DNA from: Methylotuvimicrobium buryatense 5G
Lineage (GTDB): Bacteria; Pseudomonadota; Gammaproteobacteria; Methylococcales; Methylomonadaceae
Length of the DNA stretch: 64,000 nucleotides
Assembly: GCF_000341735.1 (NCBI RefSeq)
Contig: NZ_KB455575.1
Span: 4,285,188-4,349,187, forward strand
Direction: 5' to 3'
Shown here: positions 27,536-36,970 of the stretch, piece by piece
How positions within the stretch are numbered: the first letter of the stretch is position 1
How the letters are laid out: each line of letters begins with the position of its first letter
Position numbers and translations under genes: made by a program
Notes under the pieces: generated by a model
What the model was told of the DNA's origin: nothing
Databases searched by the model: none
What the model saw: the letters and a program-made list of their open reading frames with translations, nothing else

Positions 27536-28345
27536 ATGAGTAAATGTGCCGCCATACAAATGGCATCGAGTCCCAATGTGGGGGCGAATCTTTTAGAAGC
27601 CGATAAATTAATCGGCGAAGCGGTAAATGCCGGAGCGAAATTGGTTGTGTTGCCGGAAAACTTTGCCTTGATGGGTGAAAACGAGACCGATAAGTTAACG
27701 GTCAAGGAAGTCGACGGGAATGGTCCGATACAAGATTTTTTAGCGTCGACCGCACTCAAATACAAAGTTTGGGTTGTCGGTGGAACGATTCCGTTGGCTG
27801 GCGATAACGATAACAAAGTCAGAGCTGCCTGCCTAGTTTATAACGACCGTGGCGAGCGCGTTGCGCGTTACGACAAAATGCATCTATTCGATGTCAGCGT
27901 GCCCGATACCGAGGAAGAATACCGCGAATCGAATTCGATTGAGCCCGGATATGATCCGGTTGTTGTCGATACACCTTTCGGTAGGTTGGGGCTGTCGGTT
28001 TGCTATGATCTGCGCTTTCCCGAACTTTACCGTAATTTGGTGGCGAAAGGCGCCGAAATTTTGTTGGTACCTTCGGCGTTTACTGCACAAACCGGTGCCG
28101 CGCATTGGGAAGTCTTATTGAGAGCGCGAGCGATCGAAAACTTATGCTATGTCATTGCGCCGAATCAGGGCGGCTTTCATATTAACGGTCGTAAAACTTT
28201 CGGGCATTCGATGATTGTCGATCCGTGGGGTGTGGTTTTAGGTTGTCATAAGAATGGCGGCGGCTTCGTTTGCGCCGATATCGACCACGAACGCTTGGAA
28301 AAAGTTCGATTGTCTTTCCCCGCTTTACAGCACCGGAAAATTTAA
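27536..28345 (+). CDS. Carbon-nitrogen hydrolase, Nit1/Nit2 family
   Basis: A 269-residue nitrilase-superfamily amidase. The Glu-Lys-Cys triad is visible as VVLPENFALMG, RYDKMHLFDV and LSVCYDLRFPELYR, and the C-terminal part has RARAIENLCYVIAPNQGG. This branch includes Nit1-type amidases that remove deaminated glutathione, so metabolite repair is the likely role. The start ATG follows a weak purine-rich site. In many gammaproteobacteria this gene lies between yhdP and tldD, and the order is kept here. Confidence 0.88.
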   Translation: MSKCAAIQMASSPNVGANLLEADKLIGEAVNAGAKLVVLPENFALMGENETDKLTVKEVDGNGPIQDFLASTALKYKVWVVGGTIPLAGDNDNKVRAACLVYNDRGERVARYDKMHLFDVSVPDTEEEYRESNSIEPGYDPVVVDTPFGRLGLSVCYDLRFPELYRNLVAKGAEILLVPSAFTAQTGAAHWEVLLRARAIENLCYVIAPNQGGFHINGRKTFGHSMIVDPWGVVLGCHKNGGGFVCADIDHERLEKVRLSFPALQHRKI

Positions 28346-28412
28346 ATTTCGATTGGTTTTCGGTAAGCAGTTAGCGGTGAACTGATAGGAATTATGATCA
28401 TCGCTTAATTTT

Positions 28413-28630
28413 ATGCTGTTACCCAAGCTCTAGCTTGCACTGCCATTAAGTTAAGCCGTTCGTGGTGAGCCTGTCGAACCATGGACGGCTTAACTTATCG
28501 ACCCAGGATTTTTCCATTCACCCTTCGACAGGCTCAGGGCGAACGGAAAAATCCTTAACTTAATGGCAGTGAGCTCTAGCTTGGGAAAGAAGGTGATGCA
28601 GGTTGGCCGTTTTTAGCTTGATGTGCATGC
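28413..28630 (+). repeat. Family F repeat, copy 3, truncated and nested
   Basis: It starts like copy 2 (ATGCTGTTACCCAAGCTC), is interrupted by element E at 28438-28571, resumes with AGCTCTAGCTTGGGAAAG and GGTTGGCCGTTTTTAGCTTG, and then joins a family A right end at about 28631. The F right third is missing. Confidence 0.75.
28438..28571 (+). mobile_element. Element E: 134-bp MITE with 12-bp target duplication
   Basis: Perfect 18-bp inverted ends CACTGCCATTAAGTTAAG / CTTAACTTAATGGCAGTG enclose non-coding DNA that includes the common proteobacterial segments GTGGTGAGCCTGTCGAAC and CCTTCGACAGGCTCAGGGC. The 12-base AGCTCTAGCTTG flanks it on both sides (28426-28437 and 28572-28583). IS4-type transposases make duplications of about this length, and the ends resemble TGCCACTAAGTTAA beside the IS4 remnant near 709, so an IS4-family enzyme may have moved it. 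Confidence 0.85.
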
Positions 28631-28679
28631 CCCCGGTGCCTTCTTAGACACTGCCGAAATTTGAAGTGCGAAAGGTATA
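28631..28679 (+). repeat. Family A repeat, right-end fragment
   Basis: Only the right end remains (CACTGCCGAAATTTGAAGTG ... AAAGGTATA), fused to the truncated F copy. No left end is found nearby. Confidence 0.7.
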
Positions 28680-28749
28680 TGTACGGCTAAATACTTAGCG
28701 AGAATATTATTGAAAAATCAATTTTTACGGTTACATTGCTTTAAATGTC

Positions 28750-29385
28750 ATGATGCCATCGAATAGAACCATCGTTAAATTTTGCGGCGTGTTGTTGTGG
28801 CCGGCGGTTCTGGTGAGCTGTTCCGAAACTGAAGTCCGTTATCGGGATACCTTGCACCTGGAGCGGCCGCCGGAATTCGAGGGCGCTTTAAGCGAGCAAA
28901 GCTTACAAAAATCGGTTGATCCTGTGTTGACAACCTTATCGATTCAACAAGGCTTAGGCGATAAAGTTGCGATCGAACAATCGGCGCTACGAACCAAGCT
29001 GATCATCAAAGAACCTTTTGAAAAAGCTTGGTTCATAATGGAATTAGTCCTAAATCAGCAACGCATCGAAATTACCGATAGGGACCGCGATGCGGGTTAT
29101 TACTACGTCCGCTTCGATCCCGACGACAACGAGGCGAAAGGTTTTTTGGGGTGGTTATTTAGAGACGACGATTATATCGAGCGAATTTATTCGTTGCAGT
29201 TATCCGAAGGACAGTCCACGACGGAAATTACTGCGGATATCGTGACTGAACAAGATGAAAAAAATCCGTCCATACCAGGTGCGCCAGAGCCGCTCGAGGA
29301 CAATAAAAAAGACGGGCCAGAACGGTTGCTGCAGATGCTCTATGAGAAATTGCGAGACGGCATACCGAAACATCAACGGCAATAA
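28750..29385 (+). CDS. BamC/NlpB-like outer-membrane lipoprotein
   Basis: The 211-residue protein has a signal peptide ending in the lipobox LVSC, so it is a lipoprotein. A single helix-grip domain follows: [19 protein letters not shown], then [20 protein letters not shown] and [21 protein letters not shown], which closely fits BamC of the outer-membrane beta-barrel assembly complex. It is shorter than Escherichia coli BamC, which has two such domains, and is not next to dapA as bamC usually is, so it may be a paralogue. It ends 8 bases before tldD and is probably co-transcribed. Confidence 0.65.
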   Translation: MMPSNRTIVKFCGVLLWPAVLVSCSETEVRYRDTLHLERPPEFEGALSEQSLQKSVDPVLTTLSIQQGLGDKVAIEQSALRTKLIIKEPFEKAWFIMELVLNQQRIEITDRDRDAGYYYVRFDPDDNEAKGFLGWLFRDDDYIERIYSLQLSEGQSTTEITADIVTEQDEKNPSIPGAPEPLEDNKKDGPERLLQMLYEKLRDGIPKHQRQ

Positions 29386-29393
29386 TAAACAGT

Positions 29394-30833
29394 ATGGAAA
29401 TTTTAAATATAGCGAAACAAACGATTCTTGCGCCGGCAGGCTTGCAGGAAAAAGATATCGAGCGAGTCATGAGCAGTTTGCTCAGTGTTCCGGTCGACGC
29501 CGCCGATATCTATTTTCAATCCAGTCATTACGAATCCTGGATTATGGAAAGCGGCATCATCAAAGAGGGCAGTCATAATATCGAACAAGGTGCCGGCGTG
29601 CGTGCCGTCGTCGGTGAGAAAACCGGATTCGCCTATAGCGATAAACTTGAATTGCCGGTCTTGCTCGAAGCGGCCGGTAATGTCAAAGCGATCGTCCGGC
29701 AAGGACAAAATGCGCGTACGGCCATCGCCAAGCAAGCCGGCTGGCCTCGATATTACCATCCTGTTAACCCGCTCAAATCTCTAGCGGATCAGCAAAAGGT
29801 CGATTTGTTACATAAGGTTGACCGAGAGACCCGCAAGCTCGATAGTCGCATTGAAGAAGTGATTATCAGCCTGGTCGGTGTTCATGATAGTGTTTTAGTC
29901 GCTAATCAAGACGGTTCATTGGCTGCCGACATCCGTCCGTTGGTCCGTATGAACGTGAGTGTCATCGTCGAAGAGAACGGACGCCGCGAGCAGGGTAGCA
30001 TGGGCGGCGGCGGACGTTGCGATTACGGTATGTTCGTAAACCAGGATAAAGCATTGGAGTACGGCCGAGAAGCGGTTCGGCAGGCGTTGGTTAATCTGGA
30101 TGCCGTTGATGCGCCGGCCGGCAGCATGACTGTAGTCTTGGGGTCGGGTTGGCCAGGTATCCTATTGCATGAAGCCATTGGGCATGGTTTGGAAGGCGAT
30201 TTTAACCGCAAAGGCACATCGGCCTTTAGCGGACGTGTCGGCGAAAGAGTGGCATCCGATTTGTGTACCGTGGTCGATGACGGTACGCTCGAGGGACGTC
30301 GCGGCTCATTGAGTATCGACGATGAAGGCACGCCTACCGAAAAAACCGTTTTGATTGAAAACGGCATATTGAAAGGCTACATGCAGGATAGATTAAATGC
30401 CAGGCTGATGGGCGTATCCCCGACAGGTAACGGCCGGCGCGAATCTTACGCGCATTTGCCGATGCCGCGCATGACCAACACCTATATGTTGCCGGGGCCG
30501 CACGATCCTGAAGAAATCATCCGCTCGGTCAAAAAAGGTTTGTATGCGAAAAATTTCGGTGGCGGACAGGTCGATATCACCTCGGGAAAATTCGTGTTTT
30601 CAGCCAGCGAGGCCTATCTTATCGAGGACGGCCAATTGACGCGCCCCGTAAAAGGTGCGACGTTAATCGGCAATGGGCCGGATGTCCTGACTCGAGTGTC
30701 GATGGTCGGTACCGATTTGGAACTCGACAGCGGCGTCGGAACCTGCGGGAAGGATGGGCAAAGCGTGCCGGTCGGCGTCGGCCAGCCGACCTTGAAAGTC
30801 GACGCGTTGACGGTCGGCGGTACGAGTATTTGA
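29394..30833 (+). CDS. tldD: Metalloprotease TldD
   Basis: TldD is the catalytic subunit of the TldD/TldE (PmbA) zinc protease that matures certain modified peptides and degrades unfolded CcdA. The 479 residues contain [11 protein letters not shown] near residue 258, which is the HExxxH zinc motif, plus GGGRCDYG before it and the glycine-rich end [18 protein letters not shown]. Its partner pmbA follows after a 357-bp gap holding repeats, an arrangement looser than usual for the pair. Confidence 0.95.
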   Translation: MEILNIAKQTILAPAGLQEKDIERVMSSLLSVPVDAADIYFQSSHYESWIMESGIIKEGSHNIEQGAGVRAVVGEKTGFAYSDKLELPVLLEAAGNVKAIVRQGQNARTAIAKQAGWPRYYHPVNPLKSLADQQKVDLLHKVDRETRKLDSRIEEVIISLVGVHDSVLVANQDGSLAADIRPLVRMNVSVIVEENGRREQGSMGGGGRCDYGMFVNQDKALEYGREAVRQALVNLDAVDAPAGSMTVVLGSGWPGILLHEAIGHGLEGDFNRKGTSAFSGRVGERVASDLCTVVDDGTLEGRRGSLSIDDEGTPTEKTVLIENGILKGYMQDRLNARLMGVSPTGNGRRESYAHLPMPRMTNTYMLPGPHDPEEIIRSVKKGLYAKNFGGGQVDITSGKFVFSASEAYLIEDGQLTRPVKGATLIGNGPDVLTRVSMVGTDLELDSGVGTCGKDGQSVPVGVGQPTLKVDALTVGGTSI

Positions 30834-30834
30834 T

Positions 30835-30893
30835 GGTTGGTGATTGGTGAACAGTAAGCGGTAAACAGTAAGCAGTAAGCGGTAAGCAGTTAA
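30835..30893 (+). repeat. Degenerate 7-bp tandem tract (GTAAGCG/GTAAGCA type)
   Basis: A run of imperfect heptamers such as AGTAAGCGGTAAACAGTAAG directly after the tldD stop codon. Related tracts lie at 36971, 42655, 54973 and 62109. Confidence 0.75.
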
Positions 30894-30987
30894 CGGGTCG
30901 TTGTTCTTGAGACAAGCCTGTGCTCCGGCTTCCTTGCCAGTGCGGCGTTTGAATTCCTAAGAGGGCTATTTCTATTGCTCTCCTTAC

Positions 30988-31131
30988 GTAAGTATTCAGA
31001 CCCCGTTGGCAAATTACCGCCATTCAGTCGCAATTGTTGGCCTCCCCCTTTGAAAAAGGGGGATTGAGGGGGACTTATTTAAAAAATCTCCCCTAGCCCC
31101 TCTTTTTCAAAGAGAGGGACTGAATACTTAC
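30988..31131 (+). mobile_element. Element D, copy 1: 144-bp MITE with 8-bp target duplication
   Basis: Inverted ends GTAAGTATTCAG and CTGAATACTTAC bound 144 bp of non-coding DNA with an inner CCCCCTTTGAAAAAGGGGG palindrome. The 8-base CTCCTTAC flanks it at 30980-30987 and 31132-31139. It lies between tldD and pmbA. A second copy with its own duplication is at 50781-50950. Confidence 0.9.
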
Positions 31132-31190
31132 CTCCTTACCGCTCACTGTTGACCGCTTACTATAGATTTAATTTTAAGTAGAGAATTATT

Positions 31191-32522
31191 TTGCAAAACC
31201 GAGAAGAAATCAGTCGATTGGAAAATTTGGTCCAAAGCATTTTAGATGAAGCGAAGCTGCAGGGCGCAACCGCTGCGGAAGCGGGTTTGAGTGTCGATAG
31301 CGGCTTGTCGGTGACGGCGCGTTTGGGTGATGTCGAAACGATAGAACATCATCGCGATCAAGGCTTGGGCGTAACCGTTTATTTCGGACAGCGTAAAGGT
31401 TCGGCGAGTACCACCGATCTATCCAATGCTTCGATCAAGGAAACGGTGACCGCCGCATGTAGTTTCGCACGCTATGGCAGCGAAGATCCATACGCAGGAT
31501 TACCCGAGCAAGACTGGCTTGCGACCGAATTTCCCGACTTAGATCTATTTCATCCTTGGTCTCTCGCGGCGGATCGTGCGATCGAGTTGGCGATAGCCTG
31601 CGAAGATGCCGCGCGTTCTTATTCAACCGAAATTACGAATTCGGAAGGCGCGACGGTCACCAGTCATCAAGGCATTCGGGTTTTGGGCAATAGTTTAGGT
31701 TTCTTGAAGGGGGCCGAATCGAGCCGTCACTCGATTAGTTGCGCAGTATTAGGACAGCGCGGCGACAGTATGCAGCGCGATTATTGGTATAGCGTTGCCA
31801 GGAATCCAGACTTGCTCGAGGCAGTCGACTCCATCGGCAGAAAAGCGGCCGAAAGGACGATCAGGCGTTTGCAAGGGCGTAGTTTGAGCACGCGGCAATG
31901 TCCGGTTTTGTATTCGGCTGAAGTGGCTTCCAGCTTGTTCGGATCGCTAATCGGCGCAATTAGCGGCGGTAACTTATACCGTAAATCGTCGTTTTTACTC
32001 AATGCGTTGGATACACGGATATTTCCGGAATTCATACATATTCACGAGCAGCCTTATTTGGTTGGTGCTCTCGGCAGCGCTGCTTTCGATGCCGAAGGCG
32101 TCAAAACCAGGACTCGGGACATCGTTGCGGACGGTATTTTAAAGGACTATGTGCTGAGTACTTATTCGGCGAAGAAACTCGGTCTAGAAAGCACGGGAAA
32201 TGCCGGCGGCGTGCATAATCTTACCGTAGAGACCGGGCCTGACGATTTTCAAGGCATGCTGAAAAAACTCGACACCGGCTTGCTCGTAACCGAATTGATG
32301 GGGCAGGGCGTTAAAATGGTGACTGGCGATTATTCGCGCGGCGCGGCCGGGTTCTGGGTCGAGAACGGCGAAATTCAATACCCGGTCGAGGAAATTACGA
32401 TTGCCGGAAATTTGAAGGATATGTTTAAAAATCTCGTCGCGGTCGGTAATGACGTTGATTATCGAGGCAACGTCCGCACCGGTTCGGTATTGATCGAGCG
32501 CATGTCGATCGCCGGGGAATAA
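31191..32522 (+). CDS. pmbA: Metalloprotease accessory subunit PmbA (TldE)
   Basis: PmbA pairs with TldD, and it lacks the zinc motif, as here. The 443 residues read VEHHRDQGLGV-like GDVETIEHHRDQGLGVTVYFG early on, and end with MVTGDYSRGAAGFWVENGEIQYPVEEITIAGNLKD-type sequence typical of TldE. The start is a TTG codon with a purine-rich AGTAGAGAA upstream; no ATG or GTG fits the family start better. It is separated from tldD by a heptamer tract and element D, so it may need its own promoter. Confidence 0.92.
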   Translation: MQNREEISRLENLVQSILDEAKLQGATAAEAGLSVDSGLSVTARLGDVETIEHHRDQGLGVTVYFGQRKGSASTTDLSNASIKETVTAACSFARYGSEDPYAGLPEQDWLATEFPDLDLFHPWSLAADRAIELAIACEDAARSYSTEITNSEGATVTSHQGIRVLGNSLGFLKGAESSRHSISCAVLGQRGDSMQRDYWYSVARNPDLLEAVDSIGRKAAERTIRRLQGRSLSTRQCPVLYSAEVASSLFGSLIGAISGGNLYRKSSFLLNALDTRIFPEFIHIHEQPYLVGALGSAAFDAEGVKTRTRDIVADGILKDYVLSTYSAKKLGLESTGNAGGVHNLTVETGPDDFQGMLKKLDTGLLVTELMGQGVKMVTGDYSRGAAGFWVENGEIQYPVEEITIAGNLKDMFKNLVAVGNDVDYRGNVRTGSVLIERMSIAGE

Positions 32523-32563
32523 GGCACTCTATGAGTGGAGCTGTTATGATTGAAAATAGTGGA

Positions 32564-32625
32564 TATACCCATCGTAGATCAAAATTCGGCACCCCGACGC
32601 CGAAATTTGACTAGCAAAGGGTATA
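32564..32625 (+). repeat. Family A repeat, minimal copy
   Basis: Only 62 bp: the left end TATACCCATCGTAGATC, a short joint, and GCCGAAATTTG...GGGTATA. The whole inner core is absent. It follows pmbA. Confidence 0.85.
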
Positions 32626-32668
32626 ATTCAAAATAAAGTAAAATCCCCTGTTTTGTTCAATCAAATCG

Positions 32669-33310
32669 ATGGCTTCTAGCCAAATTTTCAATCAAGATTG
32701 CAGGGATTGCGGACGCTTGGACGATTTTTTGTGCGAGGTGAAACGCAAGTACCCCGATTATCATGCTCGGCCGGTTGCTCCGTTCGGCGACGAACAACCG
32801 AAATTGTTGGTGGTCGGGTTGGCGCCGGGCATGCATGGCGCGAATGCAACGGGGCGCCCCTTTACCGGCGATTATGCCGGAATCTTGTTGTACCAAGCGT
32901 TATACCAATTCGGTTACAGTAATCGCCCCATTTCAGAAGGCCAAGAGGATGGATTGGTTTTAACCGCTTGCCGAATCACCAATGCCGTTAAATGCCTGCC
33001 GCCGCAAAATAAACCGACCGGTTTGGAAATCAATACCTGCAATCGATATTTAAACGCCGAAATAGCGCAATTGCGTGAAGGAACGGTCATTTTGGCGTTG
33101 GGCAGTATCGCGCATCAGGCCGTCTTGAAAGCCTGCGGTCTAAAATTAAAAGACGCACCCTTCGGCCATAATCGCTTGCATCGTTTGCCTAATTCGCGAT
33201 ATCTGGTTGATTCTTATCATTCCAGCCGTTATAACGTGCAAACCAAGCGTTTGACCGAGGAAATGTTTCACGATGTTTTTCGTAGTATCGCTGGAATTTT
33301 CGATCGTTGA
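32669..33310 (+). CDS. Family 5 uracil-DNA glycosylase (UDGb)
   Basis: UDGb removes uracil and some other deaminated bases from DNA and carries an iron-sulfur cluster. The 213 residues start with a Cys pair (CRDCGRL) and show GLAPGMHGANATGRPFTGD, the family 5 active-site motif that lacks the usual catalytic Asp, and a C-terminal DSYHSSRYNVQ in place of the HPS loop. Other Cys residues (ACRITNAVKC, NTC) can complete the cluster. Its stop overlaps the first possible uvrC start, so two DNA repair genes are joined. Confidence 0.85.
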   Translation: MASSQIFNQDCRDCGRLDDFLCEVKRKYPDYHARPVAPFGDEQPKLLVVGLAPGMHGANATGRPFTGDYAGILLYQALYQFGYSNRPISEGQEDGLVLTACRITNAVKCLPPQNKPTGLEINTCNRYLNAEIAQLREGTVILALGSIAHQAVLKACGLKLKDAPFGHNRLHRLPNSRYLVDSYHSSRYNVQTKRLTEEMFHDVFRSIAGIFDR

Positions 33311-33318
33311 GTGTTGCC

Positions 33319-35148
33319 GTGCCTGTTGCCGAATTTGATGTAGCCGCCTTTCTGAAAACCCTGACCGGCCGGCCGGGGATTTATAAAATGCTGAATGAAA
33401 AAGGCGAAATCATTTATATAGGAAAGGCCAAGAACCTGAAGAACCGCGTGTCGAGTTACTTTCGTACGCAGAGCGCATCGCCTAAACAGCAGGCGATGAT
33501 CGCGCAGTTGGCGTCGATCGAAGTGATGGTGACGAGTTCCGAAGGCGAAGCCTTGTTGCTGGAAAGCCAACTGGTCAAGCGTTTCATGCCTCGCTATAAC
33601 ATTTGTTTGCGGGACGATAAATCCTATCCTTATATCTTTATTTCTACCGAACAGGATTTTCCGCGAATTACTTTTCATCGAGGCGCGAAAAAGAAAAAGG
33701 GGCAATATTTCGGGCCATATCCGAGCGCCGGAGCGGTTAAGGAAACGCTAAAATTATTGCAAAAAATATTTCCGGTTCGGCAATGCGAAGATTCTTACTA
33801 TCGCAATCGAACGCGCCCCTGTTTACAGCATCAGATCAAACGCTGCACCGCGCCGTGTGTCGACTTGATCGATACAAGCAACTATGCGGTCGATGTCGAA
33901 AACAGTATTTTATTTTTGGAAGGAAACGGCGAGTTACTGATCGGTCGTTTGATCGAAAAAATGGAAAATGCGTCGGCGGCCTTGGATTTTGAAAAAGCGG
34001 CGGATTTTCGGGATCAAATCGCACGTTTACGTTTGATTCTGGAAAAGCATTTTGTGCATGGCGAGCGGGGCGATGTCGATATCGTTGCCTGTGCTACGCG
34101 AGCCGGTGTCGCATGCGTTCAGGTGTTTTTTATTCGCAAGGGCCAGAATCTCGGCAATAAGTTGTTTTTTCCGAAATTGTCCGATCAAGATGAGCCCGGC
34201 AAAATTTTGCAGGCGTTTATCGCACAATATTATCTCGACAAGACGGTGCCCTACGAATTGATCGTCAGTCACGAGCCGGAAGAGGCCGGCTTATTGGCTG
34301 AAGTTCTGGCAGCTTATGCCAAACATGCCGTTACGATTACATCGAAGGTACGCGGCGAACGCCAAAAATGGTTACAAATGACATTGGTCAATGCCGAGCA
34401 TTCGTTGCAAAGCAAGTTGGCTGATCGGCAAGGTATTTATGCGCGTTTTTTGAGCCTTCAGGAAGAATTGGGTTGCCGGGAATTGCCGAAGCGCCTCGAA
34501 TGTTTCGATATTAGTCATACCCAGGGCGATCAAACTGTAGCCTCGTGTGTTGTGTTCGACAGGGAAGGGCCGGTAAAATCGGCTTACCGGCGTTTCAATA
34601 TCGAGGGTGTGACGCCCGGCGACGATTATGCGGCAATTCATCAGGCGGTTGCCCGGCGTTATAAACGGCTCAAGCAAGGCGAACATGAGGCACCCGATAT
34701 TTTGTTTATCGATGGCGGCAAAGGGCAAGTTGCCGAAGCGAAAAAGGCATTGGCGGATTTAGAGATAAACAATGTTATGATAGTCGGCGTTTCCAAAGGT
34801 CCGGATAGGAAAGCCGGTATGGAAAAACTACTTTTGACCGATCAGTCGCAGCCTTTGGATGTAACTCCCGGCGCGTCGGGGTTGTTGTTGATTCAACATA
34901 TTCGCGACGAAGCACACCGATTTGCAATTACCGGGCACCGGCAGCGGCGAGGCAAGACCAAAAAACAATCCGTTTTGGAGGATATTCCAGGGTTGGGGCC
35001 GAAACGCCGGCAATTATTATTAAAACAATTCGGCGGTTTGCAAGGCGTTGCCGGTGCTAGCGCGGATGCTTTGGCGAGTGTGGCAGGCATTAGTAAGGAC
35101 TTGGCGCAACGAATTTACGAACAATTTCATAACCCAAATGGCCATTAA
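33319..35148 (+). CDS. uvrC: Excinuclease ABC subunit C
   Basis: UvrC makes both incisions in nucleotide excision repair. The protein has an N-terminal GIY-YIG nuclease (GRPGIYKMLNEKGEIIYIGKAKNLKNRV), a UVR motif near the middle (ALDFEKAADFRDQIARL), an RNase H-like C-terminal nuclease (RLECFDISHTQGDQTVASCVVF ... ILFIDGGKGQ) and a tandem helix-hairpin-helix end. The start chosen is GTG at 33319; TTG at 33307, overlapping the glycosylase stop, is also in frame and would add four residues. About 610 residues is normal. pgsA overlaps the end. Confidence 0.95.
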   Translation: MPVAEFDVAAFLKTLTGRPGIYKMLNEKGEIIYIGKAKNLKNRVSSYFRTQSASPKQQAMIAQLASIEVMVTSSEGEALLLESQLVKRFMPRYNICLRDDKSYPYIFISTEQDFPRITFHRGAKKKKGQYFGPYPSAGAVKETLKLLQKIFPVRQCEDSYYRNRTRPCLQHQIKRCTAPCVDLIDTSNYAVDVENSILFLEGNGELLIGRLIEKMENASAALDFEKAADFRDQIARLRLILEKHFVHGERGDVDIVACATRAGVACVQVFFIRKGQNLGNKLFFPKLSDQDEPGKILQAFIAQYYLDKTVPYELIVSHEPEEAGLLAEVLAAYAKHAVTITSKVRGERQKWLQMTLVNAEHSLQSKLADRQGIYARFLSLQEELGCRELPKRLECFDISHTQGDQTVASCVVFDREGPVKSAYRRFNIEGVTPGDDYAAIHQAVARRYKRLKQGEHEAPDILFIDGGKGQVAEAKKALADLEINNVMIVGVSKGPDRKAGMEKLLLTDQSQPLDVTPGASGLLLIQHIRDEAHRFAITGHRQRRGKTKKQSVLEDIPGLGPKRRQLLLKQFGGLQGVAGASADALASVAGISKDLAQRIYEQFHNPNGH

Positions 35149-35701
35149 ATTTAATCTTCCGACCTATCTGACTTTGCTGAGAATTGTTTTAATTCCGTTG
35201 CTTGCAGTGGTGTTTTATCTGCCTTGGGAATATGCCAACTTGGCTTCGACAATCATTTTTATTTTGGCCGGTATCACTGATTGGTTGGATGGTTATTTGG
35301 CTCGTAAGATGAGTTTGGAAACACCGTTCGGTGCTTTTTTGGATCCGGTTGCGGATAAATTGATGGTGGCGATTGTGCTGGTTTTGATTGTACAACAAGA
35401 CGGTTCGCCTTATTTAGCTTTACCTGCGGCAATTATTATCGGGCGCGAAATTACGATTGCATCGTTACGCGAATGGATGGCGGAATTGGGGCAGCGCGCT
35501 AAAGTCAAAGTTTCGCAATTGGGTAAATGGAAAACCACCGCGCAAATGACCGCGATCGGGTTTTTATTGTACGGACAGGATGTCATCGGTATCCCCGTTA
35601 AGACATCCGGATATGTGTTGCTGTATCTGGCGGCGATATTGACGTTATGGTCGATGATTAATTATTTGAAAGCCGCATGGAGTGTGTTTGGAGAGGGTTA
35701 G
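35138..35701 (+). CDS. pgsA: CDP-diacylglycerol-glycerol-3-phosphate 3-phosphatidyltransferase
   Basis: PgsA makes phosphatidylglycerol phosphate at the inner membrane. The 187 residues have the full CDP-alcohol phosphotransferase motif: DWLDGYLARKM, then a G and two Asp residues in PFGAFLDPVADK, with several membrane helices. The ATG at 35138 lies 11 bases inside the uvrC end, so the two are coupled, as in Escherichia coli. The stop codon TAG uses the first base of a B repeat that inserted at this point; the original stop was TAA. Confidence 0.93.
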   Translation: MAIKFNLPTYLTLLRIVLIPLLAVVFYLPWEYANLASTIIFILAGITDWLDGYLARKMSLETPFGAFLDPVADKLMVAIVLVLIVQQDGSPYLALPAAIIIGREITIASLREWMAELGQRAKVKVSQLGKWKTTAQMTAIGFLLYGQDVIGIPVKTSGYVLLYLAAILTLWSMINYLKAAWSVFGEG

Positions 35702-35882
35702 GAATATGCACAAAATAACTTATACAAATAGTAGGCTTTGGGGCGGTTCGGTAACTCGCTTGACAGGACGCCGTGAATACGTCCATGTAGGCTTGACGGC
35801 GGCTATTCCTGCCGCCGACACCTGTCAATCGAGCCACCGAACCCCCTTCTAACAGTCGTCGAAGTTATTTCATGCTCGTTCC
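35701..35882 (+). repeat. Family B repeat, copy 3, inserted at the pgsA stop codon
   Basis: A 182-bp copy flanked by TTA at 35698-35700 and 35883-35885. Its first G completes the pgsA stop (TAG). Removing the element and one TTA restores GGT TAA. The centre carries the shared core GACGCCGTGAATACGTCC and the GGCGGC/GCCGCC hairpin. Confidence 0.9.
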
Positions 35883-35885
35883 TTA

Positions 35886-36326
35886 AAAAACAATCTATTC
35901 ACTATTAATGTAGCGGATCGAAACTAGAATGTTGTAATAAACAACTGTTTGATGTTTAATTTAAAACCTTATTTTAGTATGGGATATGATAATTCGAACA
36001 GCCGTCTTCGAAGTTTTTTGGCGTATTTTGATTTGCGATGGGTATATAAACTTAACGACCGCTTTTTCGTCTGCTCTCGAGTGACGGTTTCCGACGCAGT
36101 TTATCGATGATTTTCCTTTAAGCGTCGAATGAAGTACATAGTCATAATAATCGCAAACAGGGTCGTTTGAAGTGCACAGAATTTTATGTAACTTTTCGGT
36201 GAGTAATATCGGGATTAATCAGCCTTGCCATGCCATGCCCCGCAGGTTCTCGAATGAATTGTCGAAACGATACGAATCATTAACTTTAATAAAGGCAGCA
36301 TAATGATATTGCTGTAAAAAGTGAAA
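35886..36326. other. AT-rich gap before the TetR gene
   Basis: About 440 bases without a recognised gene or RNA. Near 36030-36047 there is a sequence like a worn family A end (TTGATTTGCGATGGGTATA). No clear promoter or operator was identified, although TetR regulators commonly bind next to their own gene. Confidence 0.5.
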
Positions 36327-36926
36327 ATGGAAAAGGAAATAGAAAATAACAAAAATAAATTGGACACTCAGGATGAAATTCTCTTGGCGGCTTTAAAGCT
36401 TTTCGCCGAGAAGGGGTATTTCAATACGTCTCTCGGTGATATTGCCGAAGCGGCCGGTATCAAGACAACCAGTGGTCTGTATCAATGTTTCAAAAACAAG
36501 CAAGCGATAGCCGAAGCCTTATACGCGAATATTATCGATAGTCTGAGTATTTCGATCGATGATATTCGACGCCGAAATGCCAAGCCTTCCGAGCAATTGC
36601 GAGAAGTCGTCGGTCTTTTGTTTAGATTAACTCAGGAAGCGCCTGATGTGATGCAGTTTCTGTTAGTCATTAAGGTTCGCGAATTTTTGCCCGAGCAAAA
36701 GCCTTTCATGGAAACACCGCCCTTCATCAAGATCATAAAAATCCTTCAGGCCGGGATTAAGGCTGAGGAAATCAAAAATATCGAGCCTATACTGGCTTAT
36801 ACCTTTTTTTTCGGGATCATCAATCAAACGCTCCGCATGGCCTTGTCCGGCAGTCTTCCGAAGGACATCGATGCCTATCAATCGCAAGTTTGGCTTGCAG
36901 CTTGGAGTGTCATTTGTAAGAAATAG
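36327..36926 (+). CDS. TetR/AcrR family transcriptional regulator
   Basis: The about 200-residue protein has the TetR N-terminal DNA-binding domain: ILLAALKLFAEKGYFNTSLGDIAEAAGIKTTSGLYQCFKNKQAIAEAL, with the helix-turn-helix near residues 35-55. The C-terminal half is a helical ligand-binding and dimer domain with no close clue to the ligand. GTG at 36321 is an alternative start two codons earlier. No efflux or metabolic gene is adjacent on either side, so the target is unknown. Confidence 0.85.
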   Translation: MEKEIENNKNKLDTQDEILLAALKLFAEKGYFNTSLGDIAEAAGIKTTSGLYQCFKNKQAIAEALYANIIDSLSISIDDIRRRNAKPSEQLREVVGLLFRLTQEAPDVMQFLLVIKVREFLPEQKPFMETPPFIKIIKILQAGIKAEEIKNIEPILAYTFFFGIINQTLRMALSGSLPKDIDAYQSQVWLAAWSVICKK

Positions 36927-36970
36927 CAGCAAACATCCGGCATGGTATCGTTGCCGGCAGATAATGCCTT

